Source of the DNA: Delphinus delphis
Taxonomy: Eukaryota > Chordata > Mammalia > Artiodactyla > Delphinidae
Assembly: GCF_949987515.2 (NCBI RefSeq)
Contig: NC_082697.1
Coordinates: forward strand, 22,203,730-22,267,729
Length of the DNA stretch: 64,000 nt
Direction: 5' to 3'
Shown: positions 24,611 to 38,699 of the stretch, in pieces
How positions within the stretch are numbered: the first letter of the stretch is position 1
Layout: each line of letters opens with the position of its first letter
Program-made: the position numbers and the translations under genes
Notes under the pieces: model-generated
Databases searched by the model: none
What the model was told of the DNA's origin: nothing
The model's input: the letters and a program-made list of their open reading frames with translations, nothing else

Positions 24611-25815
24611 AGGTATATGGCACATCCAGCACTGTCCTGGGCACAGCAGAAGGGAGGGATCCCCATGTCCTGTGTAGCTGCTGGGGCAGAGAGAGTTCCC
24701 CAGGGGAGGGGCTCGGCTAAGTTCTAAGCAGAGGCCTGACCAGCAGCCAAGGTTATTACTAAGGTCCGCCTTTTCCTCTATGAGCTTTGCCTTTATAAGC
24801 TTCAGTCTCCTCCTCTGTAAAATGGGGATGCTGATACTCCTTTGCTGATGCAGGGCTGCCTTTGGGGTCCCACATTCTAAGACTGGGGTGAATAATCTCC
24901 CATTGCCTGCACCGCAAAGAGAAGCTCGGGCTCCAATAGAAAAACTGTTTTGGGTCTCCTGTGGCTAGGCTGGACCAGTTAAACATCTTTCCCGTGGTTT
25001 TGCCCCAGATCCACATGGAATCTTCTGGGTCAGTTGCATCAGCCTCTCCCCTCCACACCCCTCCTGGGCCCTGCCCAATTGCCTGGGTGGCCTGTGTGGT
25101 CCTGCCTTTCTCAGCCTCACCTCACCCCTGCTCCACCCCAGTTCTGAGCGCTCCATGCACCCCAAGCCTCTATCCCTGCATTCTTCCCACTGCGGGGGCC
25201 TTTTTACTGTAGTTCCCTCCCGCCTCCCTTGGTTTCCTCCTCCACCTTCATGTGTTCAGCTCCAGGCCAGGCTCCTGTGTTAGACACGAAGGGGCTTCTT
25301 ATAGGCTCCTTTGGGGCATTTACCTCTACAGTAATTAGATTATTAATTGGATAATTACAGGTTTCACTCCAGCCCCTCCCCCATGTGCTCTGCCTGAGGG
25401 CAGGGATCTTACCAGGGTGGGACTTAACCCCTTCCTTTCACACAAGTGTAAGTAAACTGAGGCTCAGAGAGGTTAAAGGACTTGCCAGAGGTCACACAGC
25501 CTGCAAGTGGCAAGAGGCAGAAGGACTGGGATCTCGTGATGCTCTTTGCTCAGAGATTTGGCTGTGGCCCAGAGGCCCTTTGGGGGATGTTTTAAACACA
25601 TCCAGATCCAAAAGCTGCCTTCCTTCCTGTCAACAGAGAAAGGACAGGAGGGATGCTGTCGGGTGTCCCCGCTGTGAGTGCCTCCCCAGAGGCATCAGGG
25701 ACTGCAGAGGTCTCCCTGCTCTGGCGGGTGAGGCCTGGAATGGGGCAGTGACAAGCCAGGCCTGGCCTTGGTGGGCAGTGTTCTCCGGGCATCTCCTCCC
25801 TGCCCACCACTTCCA

Positions 25816-25838
25816 CACACACACACACACACACACAG
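25816..25838 (+). repeat. (CA)n microsatellite
   Basis: About eleven uninterrupted CA units between CCACTTC and GCTCCCC. Confidence 0.92.
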
Positions 25839-27424
25839 CTCCCCACCAGAGAGAGTGTCTGTGGTCTCACGCACAGAGCTGTGCCACATCTGGGAGGCTC
25901 ACTCCTGATTGCCTTTGGAGCCTTCATCTTCCTGAGCCTCTGTTTACTTATCTGTAAAATGGGCATAGAGTAATAGCACTTTCCTCAAAGGGACTGTCAT
26001 TGAGATAACGGACATTCACTCAGATCTCAGCCAGGTGTCTGGCACATGGTAAACCCTTGTAAACGTTAGCTATTACGATTCTCACTGTTGTCCCATTATA
26101 GAGACTGTCTAGTCTCGTTTACTGGAGCTCAAATTGGACTCAAATCCTGGCTGTGCCATTGAACTGTGACCTCGAGTAGACCTTTCTGACCTCAGTTCCT
26201 CACCAGTCAGTGGGGTGGCTGGGGATGCAGTGAGGTAGTGTGTGCTACCTGGCACGTGCGTGGCACAGGGGGAGTGCTCAGCGAGCTCCGTGCCTCTTAC
26301 TGTTTATTGCTGTTAGAGAGGTAAGTTCAGGACCCTGTCTTCCCTCATGACCCTGTGTGTCACTGGGACCAGGCAGCCTCCACGCCAGTGGGAGGGGGCA
26401 TTGTGTAGCATGGCCGTGCCTGGCTGGGGTCCTGGCCCTCCTCTTCCAGGACCCTTGACCCTGACTCCCCTAAAACTAGAGCCCAGCCTCCAGGCAATGA
26501 GGCTAAGCTGGGAGGCAGGAACCCCGAGTCCCTCCCTGCTTGACTCTGTTCAGTCTGGGGAACTATGGGGTTGTCCCCAGTCCCTCTCTAGGCCTCAGTG
26601 TCCCTGCTTGTGAAGGGATGGTGTCTCTGGGTTCCCCTCTGCCTGCTGCTACTCCCACAGTCTTGGCTTTGGAGCTGGGAGGAAAGTGGAGCTCTGCAGA
26701 GCCTTCTGCCCTCCTTGGGGTCCAAGTGTGAAGATCTCATCTGGAGCCTTGACACACCCTGGAGGACAGGCAGAAGGGACAGCAGATGGCTGCCCTGGCC
26801 TCTCGGGGGTCTGGCATGCCGCCCTTGTGGCCACTGCTGGCCCAAACTGCAGGTCAGCCCTTCCGGGCTAGGGTGAGTGGCCCGGGCCAGAGCCAGGGTG
26901 GCAGATGGGCAGGCAGCCTGGGCTTTGGCCTGAGGGAGGGACCGTGGGGGGCAGGGTGGTGTGGGAGAAGGCAGGCCAGGCAGAGGCTCCCGCAGAGTGA
27001 AGGTTCTGGGTCCCTTAGCTCAGCTGTCATTCTTCCTGGGTCTGTTGCCCATTGATGGGTTGGGTCCCTAGAACCTGGGCAGGAGGTGATAAATTTGGGT
27101 AAGGTTTGAAATTGGGCAGGGACGCAGTTGGGCTGGGACCTGTGATACGCTCCTTGAAAGAAACACGGGGTTGAGATGAACACAGTGGGCTTAGAAGGGT
27201 CTGGAAGGCTTCTCTGAGGAGGTGGCATTTAAGTGGAGGCTTCAAGCAGGACGGGGAGCCGGTAGTGGGAGATGCAGGGGAGGGGAATCCAGGCAGAGGC
27301 TTAGAGGTAGGACAGGCAAGGTGTCTTCTGGCTGCGGGGAGAAGACCCGAGTGGCTAGAGTGTGGCCAACAAGAGGAGGAATGGGGGGAGATGAAGATGG
27401 ACAGGTAGGCAGGATCAGCCTTCT

Positions 27425-27860
27425 GTTTTGCTTTCAAGTCCGGTGATTTACATACTGTGAAATGAGTTTTGACAAATGCACACAGCTCTGTTAACCACCA
27501 CCACAATCAAGACAGAGAACCATCGACCTCCAAAATTCCCCCGTGCCCCTTTGTAGTCAGTTCCTCCCTCCTCCCCCAGCCCCTGGCAACCACTGATCTG
27601 TTTTCTGTCCCTGTAGTCTTGCCTGTTCCAGAGTGTCATGGAAATGGCTTAATACAGTACGTAGCCAACGGAGTCTGACTTCCTTCACTTAGTATAATGC
27701 GTTTGGGCTCCGTTCACGTGGTTGTGGGTATTGGCATTTCCTTCCTTTTTCTTGCAGAGTTGTATTCCATTATATGGATGTACCACCATTTAGCCATTCA
27801 CCAGTTGAGGAACATTTAGGTTGTTTCCAGATTTTGGCGATTGTTGGAGGGTTTTAAACA
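27425..27860 (-). repeat. Old L1 3' region, antisense
   Basis: GAGTTTTGACAAATGCACAC, CCTGGCAACCACTGATCTGT, TTGTATTCCATTATATGGAT and GAACATTTAGGTTGTTTCCA are L1 3' end text read backwards. No long reading frame survives. Confidence 0.75.
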
Positions 27861-28685
27861 GGAGAGTAACAGTTTACAAAAAATCACTCCATGTACTAAG
27901 TGAAGAACAGATTAGTGGCGAGCAGACTGACCATCATGGGGACTAAATCCAGTGATTTGGTGATGAATCGGGCCCACCAGAGATACTCACTAATTGTTCA
28001 TACAAAACGGCTGTGCTCCGAGGTAGCCAGGGAGGCTTCTTGGTGGAGGTGGCATTTGAGGTGGAGCAGTGAGGAGGTGGGAGACAGATGCAGAATGGAA
28101 GGAGGCCCAGGCAGTGCAGAGTCCCCGTTGGAGCTGGGTGGGCTGAGACCCCGGCTCCCTGCTCCTGACCTAGCCTTAGTATCCCAGGGTTTCTAGAATG
28201 TGGTGTGCAGGGCCCAGATCAGAGCTCCCTGGGGACGCTGGGTGAACAGGCCCCTCCCAGGGTCCACCCTAGCCCTGTGGGGGCTGATTCTCTTGGGAGG
28301 GAGTTGGCCAGGGGACCTCTGCGCTGGAACAGTCTCTTCCTTGGTGGCTGGTAAGAGGCTGCCTCCTCACGCCTTCAGGAGCCTCCTGTCCCCTGTGGGC
28401 CAGCTGGGAGCTGTTGCTGAGGCTCGCCCACCCATTGCTGCTTGCTGTGTTTCTGCAGAGGGGCTTCGTGTTTGGTCGCTTTCACCTCCAGCCCCATGGG
28501 TCAGGAGACCTCACCATCTGCTTTTCCAGACCAGTTCCATCAGACCCAGGCATCTGGAGTCACTGCGAGTGTTCCAGTAGCCCCACATCTCACCCCCGCC
28601 CCCTTCTGTCCTCATTGTGCAGAGATTAATCATCTTACATTCCTGTAGGTTTCCTGAAGAAAGCATTCTTTCCTGGAACATTTTA

Positions 28686-28803
28686 TTTTGTTTTGGCTGC
28701 ACCGAAAGGCCTCCAGGAGCTTAGTTCCCCCACCCGGAGTCGAACCGGGGTCCATGGCAGTGGAAGCACTGAGTCCTAACCACTGGACTGCCATGGAATT
28801 CCC
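28686..28803 (-). repeat. Old tRNA-Glu SINE, first of two at one site
   Basis: Antisense: TTTGGCTGCACCGAAAGGC to GACTGCCATGGAATTCCC. Flanked by TGGAACATTTTA (28674-28685) and TGGAACACTTTA (28804-28815). Confidence 0.88.
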
Positions 28804-28815
28804 TGGAACACTTTA

Positions 28816-29178
28816 TTTATTTATTTAAATCTTATTTTTATTTATTTATTTTGGCTGCGTTAGGTCTTTATTGCCGTGCGCGGGCTTTCCTCTAGCTGTG
28901 GCGAGCGGGGGCTACTCTTCATTGCAGTGCGCGGGCTTCTCATCGCGGGGGCTTCTCTTGTTGCGGAGCACGGGCTCCAGGTGTGCGGGCTTCAGTATTT
29001 GTGGCTCCGGGGCTCAGTAGTTGTGGCTCGCGGGCTCTAGAGCGCAGGCTAAGTGGTTGTGGCGCACGGGCTTAGTTGCTCCGCGGCATGTGGGATCTTC
29101 CCGGACCAGGGCTCGAACCCGTGTCCCCTGCATTGGCAGGCGGATTCTTAACCACTGCGCCACCAGGGACGTCCCTCC
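28816..29178 (-). repeat. CHR SINE (long form), second of two at one site
   Basis: Antisense: TTTATTT-rich tail, TTTTGGCTGCGTTAGGTC, to CGCCACCAGGGACGTCCC. Flanked by TGGAACACTTTA (28804-28815) and TGGAACATTTTA (29179-29190), the same target as its neighbour. Confidence 0.92.
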
Positions 29179-29749
29179 TGGAACATTTTAAATGTGGCGC
29201 GAAAGCGGAGCTCTGCTTCGCCAGCTTTATGCCCTGATGGTGGAGAGCAAGGGTCTGGGGTGGCGACCCAGACCCCACAGATGAGGCGGCTCCAGAGGGA
29301 ACACAGACTCCATCTTATTTTGCGCCATGTGCTGAGAGTAATTCTCAGAATAATGTTTTTAAATGTTTAAAACAAAATATAAAGGAAAGCAAGCATATTG
29401 AAATATAGTTATCAAAGTATATTTTTAAATTATGATATAGTAATATGTGTGTTTATTAACTCATAAGATCTGGAAACAGGTCTGTTAACTACTGTAATTT
29501 CAAAGTACTGATGAGTGTATACAATATTTTGACATTTCTGCAACAGCTGTTATGGGATATGAAAATATCTGTGGTTTCTTTTGGTGCCGAAACTGTAAGT
29601 ACTGCTGATACAGCCGTGGCTTGTCCAGAATAGAAGGAAACGTTAATTTTTAGTTAGCATTAGTGAAAGTAAAGACGTGATTTTTTTTTTTCCCTTCCCA
29701 TCCAAGTTCATGGACTCACTGCATTCTGGTGCAGGTGAAAGAGCGTGAA

Positions 29750-29965
29750 GTCTGCAGCCCGAGTCCCGCTTGGAGGTGTCTCTGTGTGACCCTGGACACA
29801 GCCCACCTCCCCTGTGCTCCTCTGCAGTTCTTTGCCTCTAGAACAGAGATGGTGATTCCTGTCCTGCCTGTCCATGGGGCTTCTGTGAGGACCCGTGAGA
29901 TGACTCACATGGAATGTCTTTGTAAACTGTGAAGCCCCATGCTGCCATGCAATGCCACGCTATTA
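29750..29965 (+). repeat. MIR element
   Basis: GAAGTCTGCAGCCCGAGTCC, TCTGTGTGACCCTGGACAC and CCGTGAGATGACTCACATGG. Another sense MIR lies at about 30700-30880 (GCCTCAGTTTCCTCATCTGC). Confidence 0.65.
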
Positions 29966-31605
29966 TTAGCGGTAGTGTGAGCTCATGTCTGGCCCTCCGG
30001 CCCAGCGTGGACCAAAAGACTCTTCCTGGCCAATTCCCTCAGGATTCCTGGGAACCAATCCATTTCAGGGAGCGGGTCTGCCCCTGAGAGGCTGATTCCT
30101 GCAGGCTGACCTCATGGGTCATTAGAGGATGTGAGGGAGGATGGACAGAGGTGTACTTGTGGGCAGGGAGTGGGTGGGTGAGCTGAGGTTCGAGAGACCC
30201 TGCCCATCCTCCTGAGGTGGCATGGGGGTCTGAGGCCTGGAGCAGCCTAGGCTCTCCCTGACTCTTTGCAGCTGACCTGGGGCTGGGATCAGGAGGGCCT
30301 GCCCTCTCTGGGCTGTGAGAGAGGCTGGGCAGGGCAGAAGCCATACTCCTTTCATTCATTCATCTACCCACCCATAGACAGTGACGGGTGCCTGCTCCGT
30401 CCCATGTCCTGTCCAGGGCTGTGCTGGGGACCAGACACGAGTCAGACCCAGCACCTGCCCTCCCCGCCAGCTCCTGGGGAAGATAGACTTGAAGACGAGC
30501 AAATGTGACCTAAAGTTGTTAGCACAAGAAGAATGGAGTTCAGAGCGTGGGGTTTGAATCAGATTGGGGGAGGAGGGAATACTCTGGAAGGATGAGAAAG
30601 TTAGCAGTTAGCCTGGCAAAGGCTCTCTAGCAGAGGGAATAGCTCAAGCAACCCTGGGAGTAGAACACACAGTTAAGATGAACTGGCCCAGGGTTACAGG
30701 GCTTGTTTGGATTCCAACTCCACCGCTCCTTTGCTTGAGCAGCTCTGGAAAACTTCTGAGCCTCAGTTTCCTCATCTGCAAAGTGGGAACATTTTCCCTA
30801 CCTACCTCACAGAGCTGGTAAGGGGTCAAACTATTGTGCACGTACTGTGCTTGGACTGGGCCTGGTAATTAGTGAGCTTCCCGATAGGTGGTGGCTATTT
30901 CTTCGTCATGGTGTACCTGGACATGGAGGGCAGAGGCAAGACAGAAGTGGGGAGGAGACCCGGGGTGGGTGGGGGGGCGGTGGAAGAGGGGTTTGCTCAG
31001 ATTCCAGGGTAAGAAGCTTGTACCTAACGCAGAGACCAGTGGGAAAGTGGAGGAGATAGAAAGCTATCTGCTTTTTTTTTTTCCCAATAAACAGGTATTA
31101 CCTCTATAATCAGAGCAAAATAAACATTCTCTGTAAAGGGAAAGGCTGACTACCCTGGCAGCAGCGTGGGTGCCCGATCCTGTCCCCCGTCCTCCCCACT
31201 CCACTCCCCGTTCTCAGTCCAGATTAAATAATCAGGGTAAGCTTCAAGGGGAGGAGAGGTTTCCTTGAAGGAGCGGCCGGAGGGGATGGGTTTGGAGGCC
31301 TGGCAGGCTGTACCTGATCTGAGCACCTTTGCTCAGCTTCTTCAGTCCAGACTTTCTGACTGTGGCGGGGGGGTGCGGTTTGAGAATCGGGGGCCCCTGG
31401 GCTCTGAGGTGGACACTGCTGGGCAGTGTGGCCTCTTCCTGTCTGCAGTGGGGGATGAAGTCTGGGTTTCCCCACCGACGTTGGGGGGTCTCCGACAACC
31501 TTGTTGTATAGCCACTGGGCTGGCGTAGTTCAGTGGTGTTGGCCCCCTCTCTCTGCATTTCCCCGGGGCTGGGGTGAGAGGCTCAGTGGACACTGAGCTG
31601 TCTTT

Positions 31606-32000
31606 TTTTTTTTTTTTTTTTTAATGGAGGAAACTTTTTTTTAATTAATTAATTTTAAAAAAATTTTTGGCTGCGTTTGGTCTTTGTTGCTGCATGCGAG
31701 CTTTCTCAAGTTGTGGCGAGCAGGGGCTACTCTTCGTTGTGGCGCACGGGCTTCATGGGCTTCTCATTGTGGTGGCTTCTCTTGTTGCGGAGCACGGGCT
31801 CTAGGCGTACGGGCTTCAGTAGTTGTGGCATGCGGGCTTCAGTAGTTGTGGCTTGAGGGCTCTAGAGCACAGACTCAGTAGTTATGGCACGAGGGCTTAG
31901 TTGCTCCGTGTCACGTGGGATCTTCCCGGACCAGGGCTCAAACCCACGTCCCCTGCATTGGCAGGCGGACTCTTAGCCATTGCGCCACCAGGGAAGCCCT
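31606..32000 (-). repeat. CHR SINE (long form)
   Basis: Antisense with an extended T/AATT tail region; ends CACCAGGGAAGCCCT. Perfect target duplication ACTGAGCTGTCTTT at 31592-31605 and 32001-32014. Confidence 0.93.
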
Positions 32001-32604
32001 ACTGAGCTGTCTTTGAAGGGAAGCATGAGCTCCCCACCCACTACCCGCTGGCGATTCCCTACCAGCTCCCTCGGTTGGATCAGACAGTCCCTGGATGAAG
32101 TCCTGGGAGACTGGGAGGCTCAGTGAGGTCCAAGTGAGGGAAGCAGAGTCCTACCTTCAGCCCCCTCCCCATGTCCCAGCAGCCCCTTTCCCAGCCCCCA
32201 CCTCAGACCCCAAAAGCTCAGCTTCTGCTGCACACATCCCAGCAGACCCAGGCGTGCGGGCCACAATTCAGCCTTTGTGGAGTCACCCTCTCACGTGGAC
32301 GGTGCCAGGAGGGGCTGACCGCATTCTGCCTGCAGCTGGGACAAGCCCCCGAGAGGCCTGGGCCCCCCCTTGGCCTCCACGGAGAGATGGAGCTGGCATG
32401 AATGCAACATCCTGCATTTGCAGAAATGGACTGTGGTGAAGGGCAGGCCTGGAGAGACAGCTGCTCATGTGAGAAAGGTCATTCATTCATTCACTTCTTC
32501 AATAGATGCTTATTGAGACCCCGCTCTGTGCCAGGCTCTGGGCTGAGGACTTGTGTGCTGAGACATGTGACTCTTGCCCATTTAAGGAAAGAGACTGGAA
32601 GGAA

Positions 32605-32930
32605 GGGACTTCCCTGGTGGCACAATGGTTAAGAACCTGCCTGCCAATGCAGGGGACGCGGGTTCGAGCCCTGGTCCGGGAAGATCCCACACGCCGTGGA
32701 ACAACTAAGCCCGTGTGCCACAACTACTGAGCCTGAGCTCTAGAGCCTGTGAGCCACAACTACCGAAGCCTGTGTGCCTAGAGCCCGTGCTCCGAAACAA
32801 GAGAAGCCACCGCAATGTGAAGCCCGTGCACCGCAATGAAGAGTAGCCCCTTCTCGCTGCAACTAGAGAAAGCCTGCATGCAGCAAAGAAGACCCAATGC
32901 AGCCAAAAAATAAATTAAAAAAAAAAAAAA
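32605..32930 (+). repeat. CHR SINE (long form)
   Basis: Sense: GGGACTTCCCTGGTGGCACA to an A run. Perfect target duplication AGACTGGAAGGAA at 32592-32604 and 32931-32943. It is in opposite orientation to its neighbours on both sides. Confidence 0.94.
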
Positions 32931-33170
32931 AGACTGGAAGGAAACACCCTGCATTAGAGTCACTCAGGGGCCCCCATTTCCAGGGTTTCGGATTCAGGAG
33001 TTCTCAGTCAGGGCGTGAGGATTTCTGGCAAGTCCCCCACCAGTGTTGCTAATGCTGCTGGTCCAGGGACCACACTTTGAGAACCACTGTGATTCAAGAC
33101 CAGGTGGAGGAATGATGAGTGGTTTATGCTTTCTGTTTTCAAAACTGTCTTTATGACCGTCATTTACTTT

Positions 33171-33549
33171 TTTTAATAATTTTTTTTATGATTAACATTT
33201 TTTAAAATTTATTTATTTATTTAGTTTTGGCTGCGTTGGGTCTTCGTTGCTGCATGCAGGCTTTCTCTAGTTGCAGTGAGCAGGGGCTACTCTTCGTTGC
33301 GGTGCACGGGCTTCACATTGCGGTGGCTTCTCTTGTTGCGGAGCATGGGCTCCAGGTGCGCGGGCTTCAGTAGTAGTGGCACGTGGGCTCAGTAGTTGTG
33401 GCGCATGGGCTCTAGAGCGCAGGCTCAGTAGCTGTGGCGCACGGGCTTAGTTGCTCTGCGGCATGTGGGATCTTCCCGGACCAGGGCTCTAACCTGTGCC
33501 CCCTGCATTGGCAGGTGGATTCTTAACCACTGAGCCACCGGGGAAGTCC
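33171..33549 (-). repeat. CHR SINE (long form)
   Basis: Antisense: T/TTTA-rich tail, TTTTGGCTGCGTTGGGTC, to CACCGGGGAAGTCC. Target duplication CGTCATTTACTTTT near 33158-33170 and 33550-33563. Confidence 0.93.
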
Positions 33550-33583
33550 CGTCATTTACTTTTATAAACAGAAAAATCAGTTT

Positions 33584-33874
33584 TAAAAAAAAATATTTAT
33601 TTGGCTGCATCGGGTCTTAGTTACGGCACGCGGGATCCTCGTTGCAGCATGCAGAATCTTTTCTTTTTTTGCGCATGCGGGCTCTTCATTGCGGCACATG
33701 GGCTTCTCTCTAGTTGTGGCACTTGGGCTCTAGAGTGCGCGGACTCTCTAATTGTGGCACATGGGCTTAATTGCCCCGCGGCATGTGGAATCTTAGTTCC
33801 CCAACCAGGGATCGAACCCGCATCCCCTGCATTGGAAGGCGGCTTCTTAACCACGGGACTACCAGGGAAGTCCC
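33584..33874 (-). repeat. tRNA-Glu/CHR-related SINE, older variant
   Basis: Antisense: ATTTGGCTGCATCGGGTCTT, TAGTTCCCCAACCAGGGATC, ending CTACCAGGGAAGTCCC. Target duplication GAAAAATCAGTT(T/A) at 33571-33583 and 33875-33887. Confidence 0.9.
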
Positions 33875-33990
33875 GAAAAAATCAGTTATTTAAAAGTTAG
33901 AAAAATAAGCGGTCGCCAAAAATGACTCCAGTGCCCTGGGTGTGGTCCTGTGTTGTGGGCTGTCACCTCCCATGATCTAAATGTCATACA

Positions 33991-33996
<6 letters not shown>

Positions 33997-34023
<27 letters not shown>

Positions 34024-34213
34024 GGTACGCGGGCCTCTCACTGTTGTGGCCTCCCCTGTTGCGAAGCACAGGCTCCGGACGCGCAGGCTCAATGGCCATG
34101 GCTCACAGGCCCAGCCGCTATGTGGCATGTGGGATCTTCCCGGACCGGGGCATGAACCCGTGTCCCCTGCATCGGCAGGCGGACTCTCAACCACTGCGCC
34201 ACCAGGGAAGCCC
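33997..34213 (-). repeat. CHR SINE (short form)
   Basis: Antisense: a T tail of about 29 bases, GCGGTACGCGGGCCTCTCAC, ending CACCAGGGAAGCCC. Perfect target duplication TCATACATCTTTT at 33984-33996 and 34214-34226. Confidence 0.94.
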
Positions 34214-35199
34214 TCATACATCTTTTAATGTAGCCCAGCATCATTAGCTTGTGCATCCCCTGCACTTCCCTTTGGCTCACCCTGCACTTTGGGTCCACTC
34301 CGACCCCCAAATCCTCCCTGTCAACATGTTCTGTAAATAGTATGGTGAGGATTTGGACATAGGCCCATCTGGAGGCTGGTTTAGCTTGGATTTAGCCAAC
34401 TGGCCCACACTTCCTTAGTGCCGTTTCCTTTATGCTCCCTTAATCTCGCCAGCTGAAATGCGTGTGGACCCCTCACTTCCTCATTCCTTTAACTGGTGTG
34501 ATCATTGACTGTCCCACTTCCTCCTTCTCCACTTTTAGTTCTGTCTGCTTGGCATGGGGGGGAGACTGCGTCTGTGTATACATTGGAGTAGAGGTGGGGT
34601 TCCTGATGAGGGGACCATTCCGCTGCAGCTTGATGTAGGCAGAATCATTCACTTTGCGGGGTGCTGCTGAACACCCCCCCCCCCAACTAGGAGCGAGGCT
34701 GTGGTGCCAGGTGGGAATCAAACCCTTCAGTTGCTGGTGGGAATGGGACAGTATCTGTTGTGGTTGAGAGAAGCAGATACCCTGTCATCCCCTCTGTCTT
34801 CCTTTCCTGTGTTCAGAACCATTTGAGAAATAGTCCCAGGAGTAACTGGGTGCAGATGGATATAAAAACCTCCGTGAACTTTCATACTAAAAACCAGCCT
34901 GAAGGTGCCACTTCCTAACCCTGAATTAAGCCAACCCATCCAGTCTCAGGGGCGCTGGGAACCGCAGGCCATTCCTCCGTAGGGAGCCACCCATTTTCTT
35001 TGGGGAAAGGGAGGCTCAGAGGGCTGGTGAACCCAGCTCTCCAGATGTGGTCCCTCTCCAGAGCCTGCACAGTGGTTGGTTGGTTTGCTTCTTGGACCCA
35101 CCCCGCTTTCCCATCAGCACCATTTCTAGGTGCTTTCTGTGACTCCTTTGGGATGCCTTTGGCAGGTCATTCATCTCCTGTGACTCGGTTTCTCTTTTT

Positions 35200-35403
35200 T
35201 TTTTTCTTTTGCGGTACGTGGGCCTCTCACTGCTGTGGCCTCTCCCGTTGCGGAGCACAGGCTCTGGACGCGCAGGCTCAGCGGCCATGGCTCACGGGCC
35301 CAGCCGCTCCGCGGCATGTGGGATCTTCCTGGACCGGGGCACGAACCCGTGTCCCCTGCATCGGCCTGCGGACTCTCAACCACTGTGCCACCAGGGAAGC
35401 CCA
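35200..35403 (-). repeat. CHR SINE (short form)
   Basis: Antisense: GCGGTACGTGGGCCTCTCAC to CACCAGGGAAGCCCA. Target duplication TCGGTTTCTCTTTTT at 35185-35199 and 35404-35418. Confidence 0.94.
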
Positions 35404-36418
35404 TCGGTTTCTCTTTTTAGTGTACAATTTTATTTAATCCGTTCCATCACACTAAGGGCAGATATTATTATTTCCATTTGTGACTCAGCTTTCGTACCTG
35501 CTGTTAGATATAGTAATCATCCATTTCTTCTCCTGGGTCTCCCCACTCATCCCCCTACACTCTGTGGCTAATGATTGTTTCGCGTTGGTATGTCTTTTTG
35601 TGATTGTTTACATAACAAGACATGCCTCCGTGCACTCAGTATTTGTTGGGAGCCTGCAGGATGCTGGGCCCTGTGCTGGGTGTGGGGCGTACAGCGGGGA
35701 GTGAGGTAGACGTGGGGAAGCCCCCCAGGCACTCACGGTCTCTCTGGGAGACAAACTCTTAAATGAAGAATTGCTGATATACCCATGATAACAAAGGAGA
35801 AGTGAAGGACATCTGGGAGTTGATGACAGAGGTGGTCAGGAGCTGCCCTGAGGAAGTGAGGTCATCCCCCTCAACCCCCTCCACTTAAAACCCAGACTCA
35901 GATTCTTTACTCAACCCTTCAAGGCCCTGGATGGCTGACCCCTGTCAGTTTCCCCAGCCTCAACTGACCCCTGTAGCTACCCTGGCTGCCTTGCTGTATC
36001 TTGACGCACTGAGCTCTTTCCTGCCTCTGGGCCTTTGCACACACTGCTCCCTGCCTCTCTCTCTGCATGGCTGTTCCTTCTTGCCTCAGCTCAAAGGTCC
36101 CTTGAGAGGCGGCCTCCCCGACCTCGTCCTCTAACATAGCACCTTCCCCCATTACTCTTTCATATTACCCAGGTGTTTTGGTTCTGGTTTTTTGGGTTTT
36201 TGTCTTCCCAGCTCTTAACAGTATCTGAGGGGTTTTTTTATCTTTCAGTTTACTGTGGGTCTTGCCAATGAGACTTGGGGCTCCATGCAGACAATACAGA
36301 AAGGGCCACGTTTGTCTTGGTCACCACTCTCCTTCCCCACCCCCTGTGCCTGCACAGAGCCTGGTACACAGTTGGTGTTCATAAATGCTTGTTGAATGAG
36401 CCTCTTCTGCTTCCCCAG

Positions 36419-37584
<1,166 letters not shown>

Positions 37585-37749
37585 TGACAGGCCGTCTACC
37601 ACGGTCGTCCCAAAGTGGTATCATAAGATGATACCTACTAACAGCAGCTGCTGTGTGAGTACGAGCCACACACCTGGTGCTGGGCTCCAAGTTATCCGTG
37701 CATAGTCCATGGAGGTTTCTTTCTTGTGCTGATGGAGAGTAGTGAACGT

Positions 37750-37945
37750 CTGGAGTTGAATAAGGCTGGTTTAAATCTTGGCTCCAGTATGCCCTAATTT
37801 TATGATTTTGAGCAAGTCACCTGTTTCAGTTTCCTCATCTGTAAAACACGTGTAATGGCAGCCCCTGCCTCACAGGGTTCTATGAGGATCAAATGAGATC
37901 AGGTAGGTAAGAGGTCACTGTAGGCACTGGAAAAGGTTAGCTAGT
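37750..37945 (+). repeat. MIR element
   Basis: TTTGAGCAAGTCACCTGTTT, CAGTTTCCTCATCTGTAAAA and GGTTCTATGAGGATCAAATG. An antisense MIR piece adjoins it at about 37960-38050 (GAGGAAAGTGAGTCTCAGAG). Confidence 0.8.
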
Positions 37946-38699
37946 AATTCTTCTTCTTCTTCTCATTTTCCGGATGAGGAAAGTGAGTCTCAGAGAAAGG
38001 AAGTACCTGTCCAAGTTCACGTGACCCTCCATGGAGCTGGCAGAGCACAAACTTATCGGCCTCCCATGCTTGCTGCCTGACCTTGTTGATCTTGGCCTCA
38101 GAGAGCAGGAAAGGGACGGCCTGGAGGCCGGCAGATGGGGCTTCCAGAAGAGAAGTCTGCTCTGCCTGTCTGTATGAGCCCTGGTCTGGGAGCTGAGAAC
38201 TCCAGGGGACCTGGCGCAGCACCCTGCTCTCAGAACTCAGCCCAGTGTTATCCAGGGATGTAGGAGCTGGGGGCAGGGGCATCTGGCACAGCCTGGGGGA
38301 CTGTGGAGTCTTCCTGCAGGGGTGACCTCTGAGGTGAGGCCTGAGGTGGAAGAAGGAATGTTGAAGGAAGAGGGCCCCTGTAAGGGGAGGTGAAGAGTGA
38401 GCACCAGATCCACACCGGCCTTTGCGTCTCCCATCGTCTTGCATGCGCTGTGGGCACATTGGGATTGTAGGTCTGCTGTACAAGTGAGGAAACAGCTCAG
38501 AAAGGTTGTATCTCCAAGGCCAAAGTGTACCTGTACCTAAGAAGGCAGCTCTTGAGATAAATTGTTCTACAAATATTCAAATTCCAGGTACCAGATCGAG
38601 AGGGTGTGGGGTGAGGGAGAGCCCTGGAAGCTTAGAGGAATCTGAGTTTGGGGCTTTGGGGCGAAGACACCGAAAAGTCAGCCTTAGATGAGGAAGGGG

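Noticed and set aside
28686..34213. CRISPR-like spacing of repeated units
   Set aside because: The repeated units are long, inverted SINE copies with individual target duplications in a mammalian intron.
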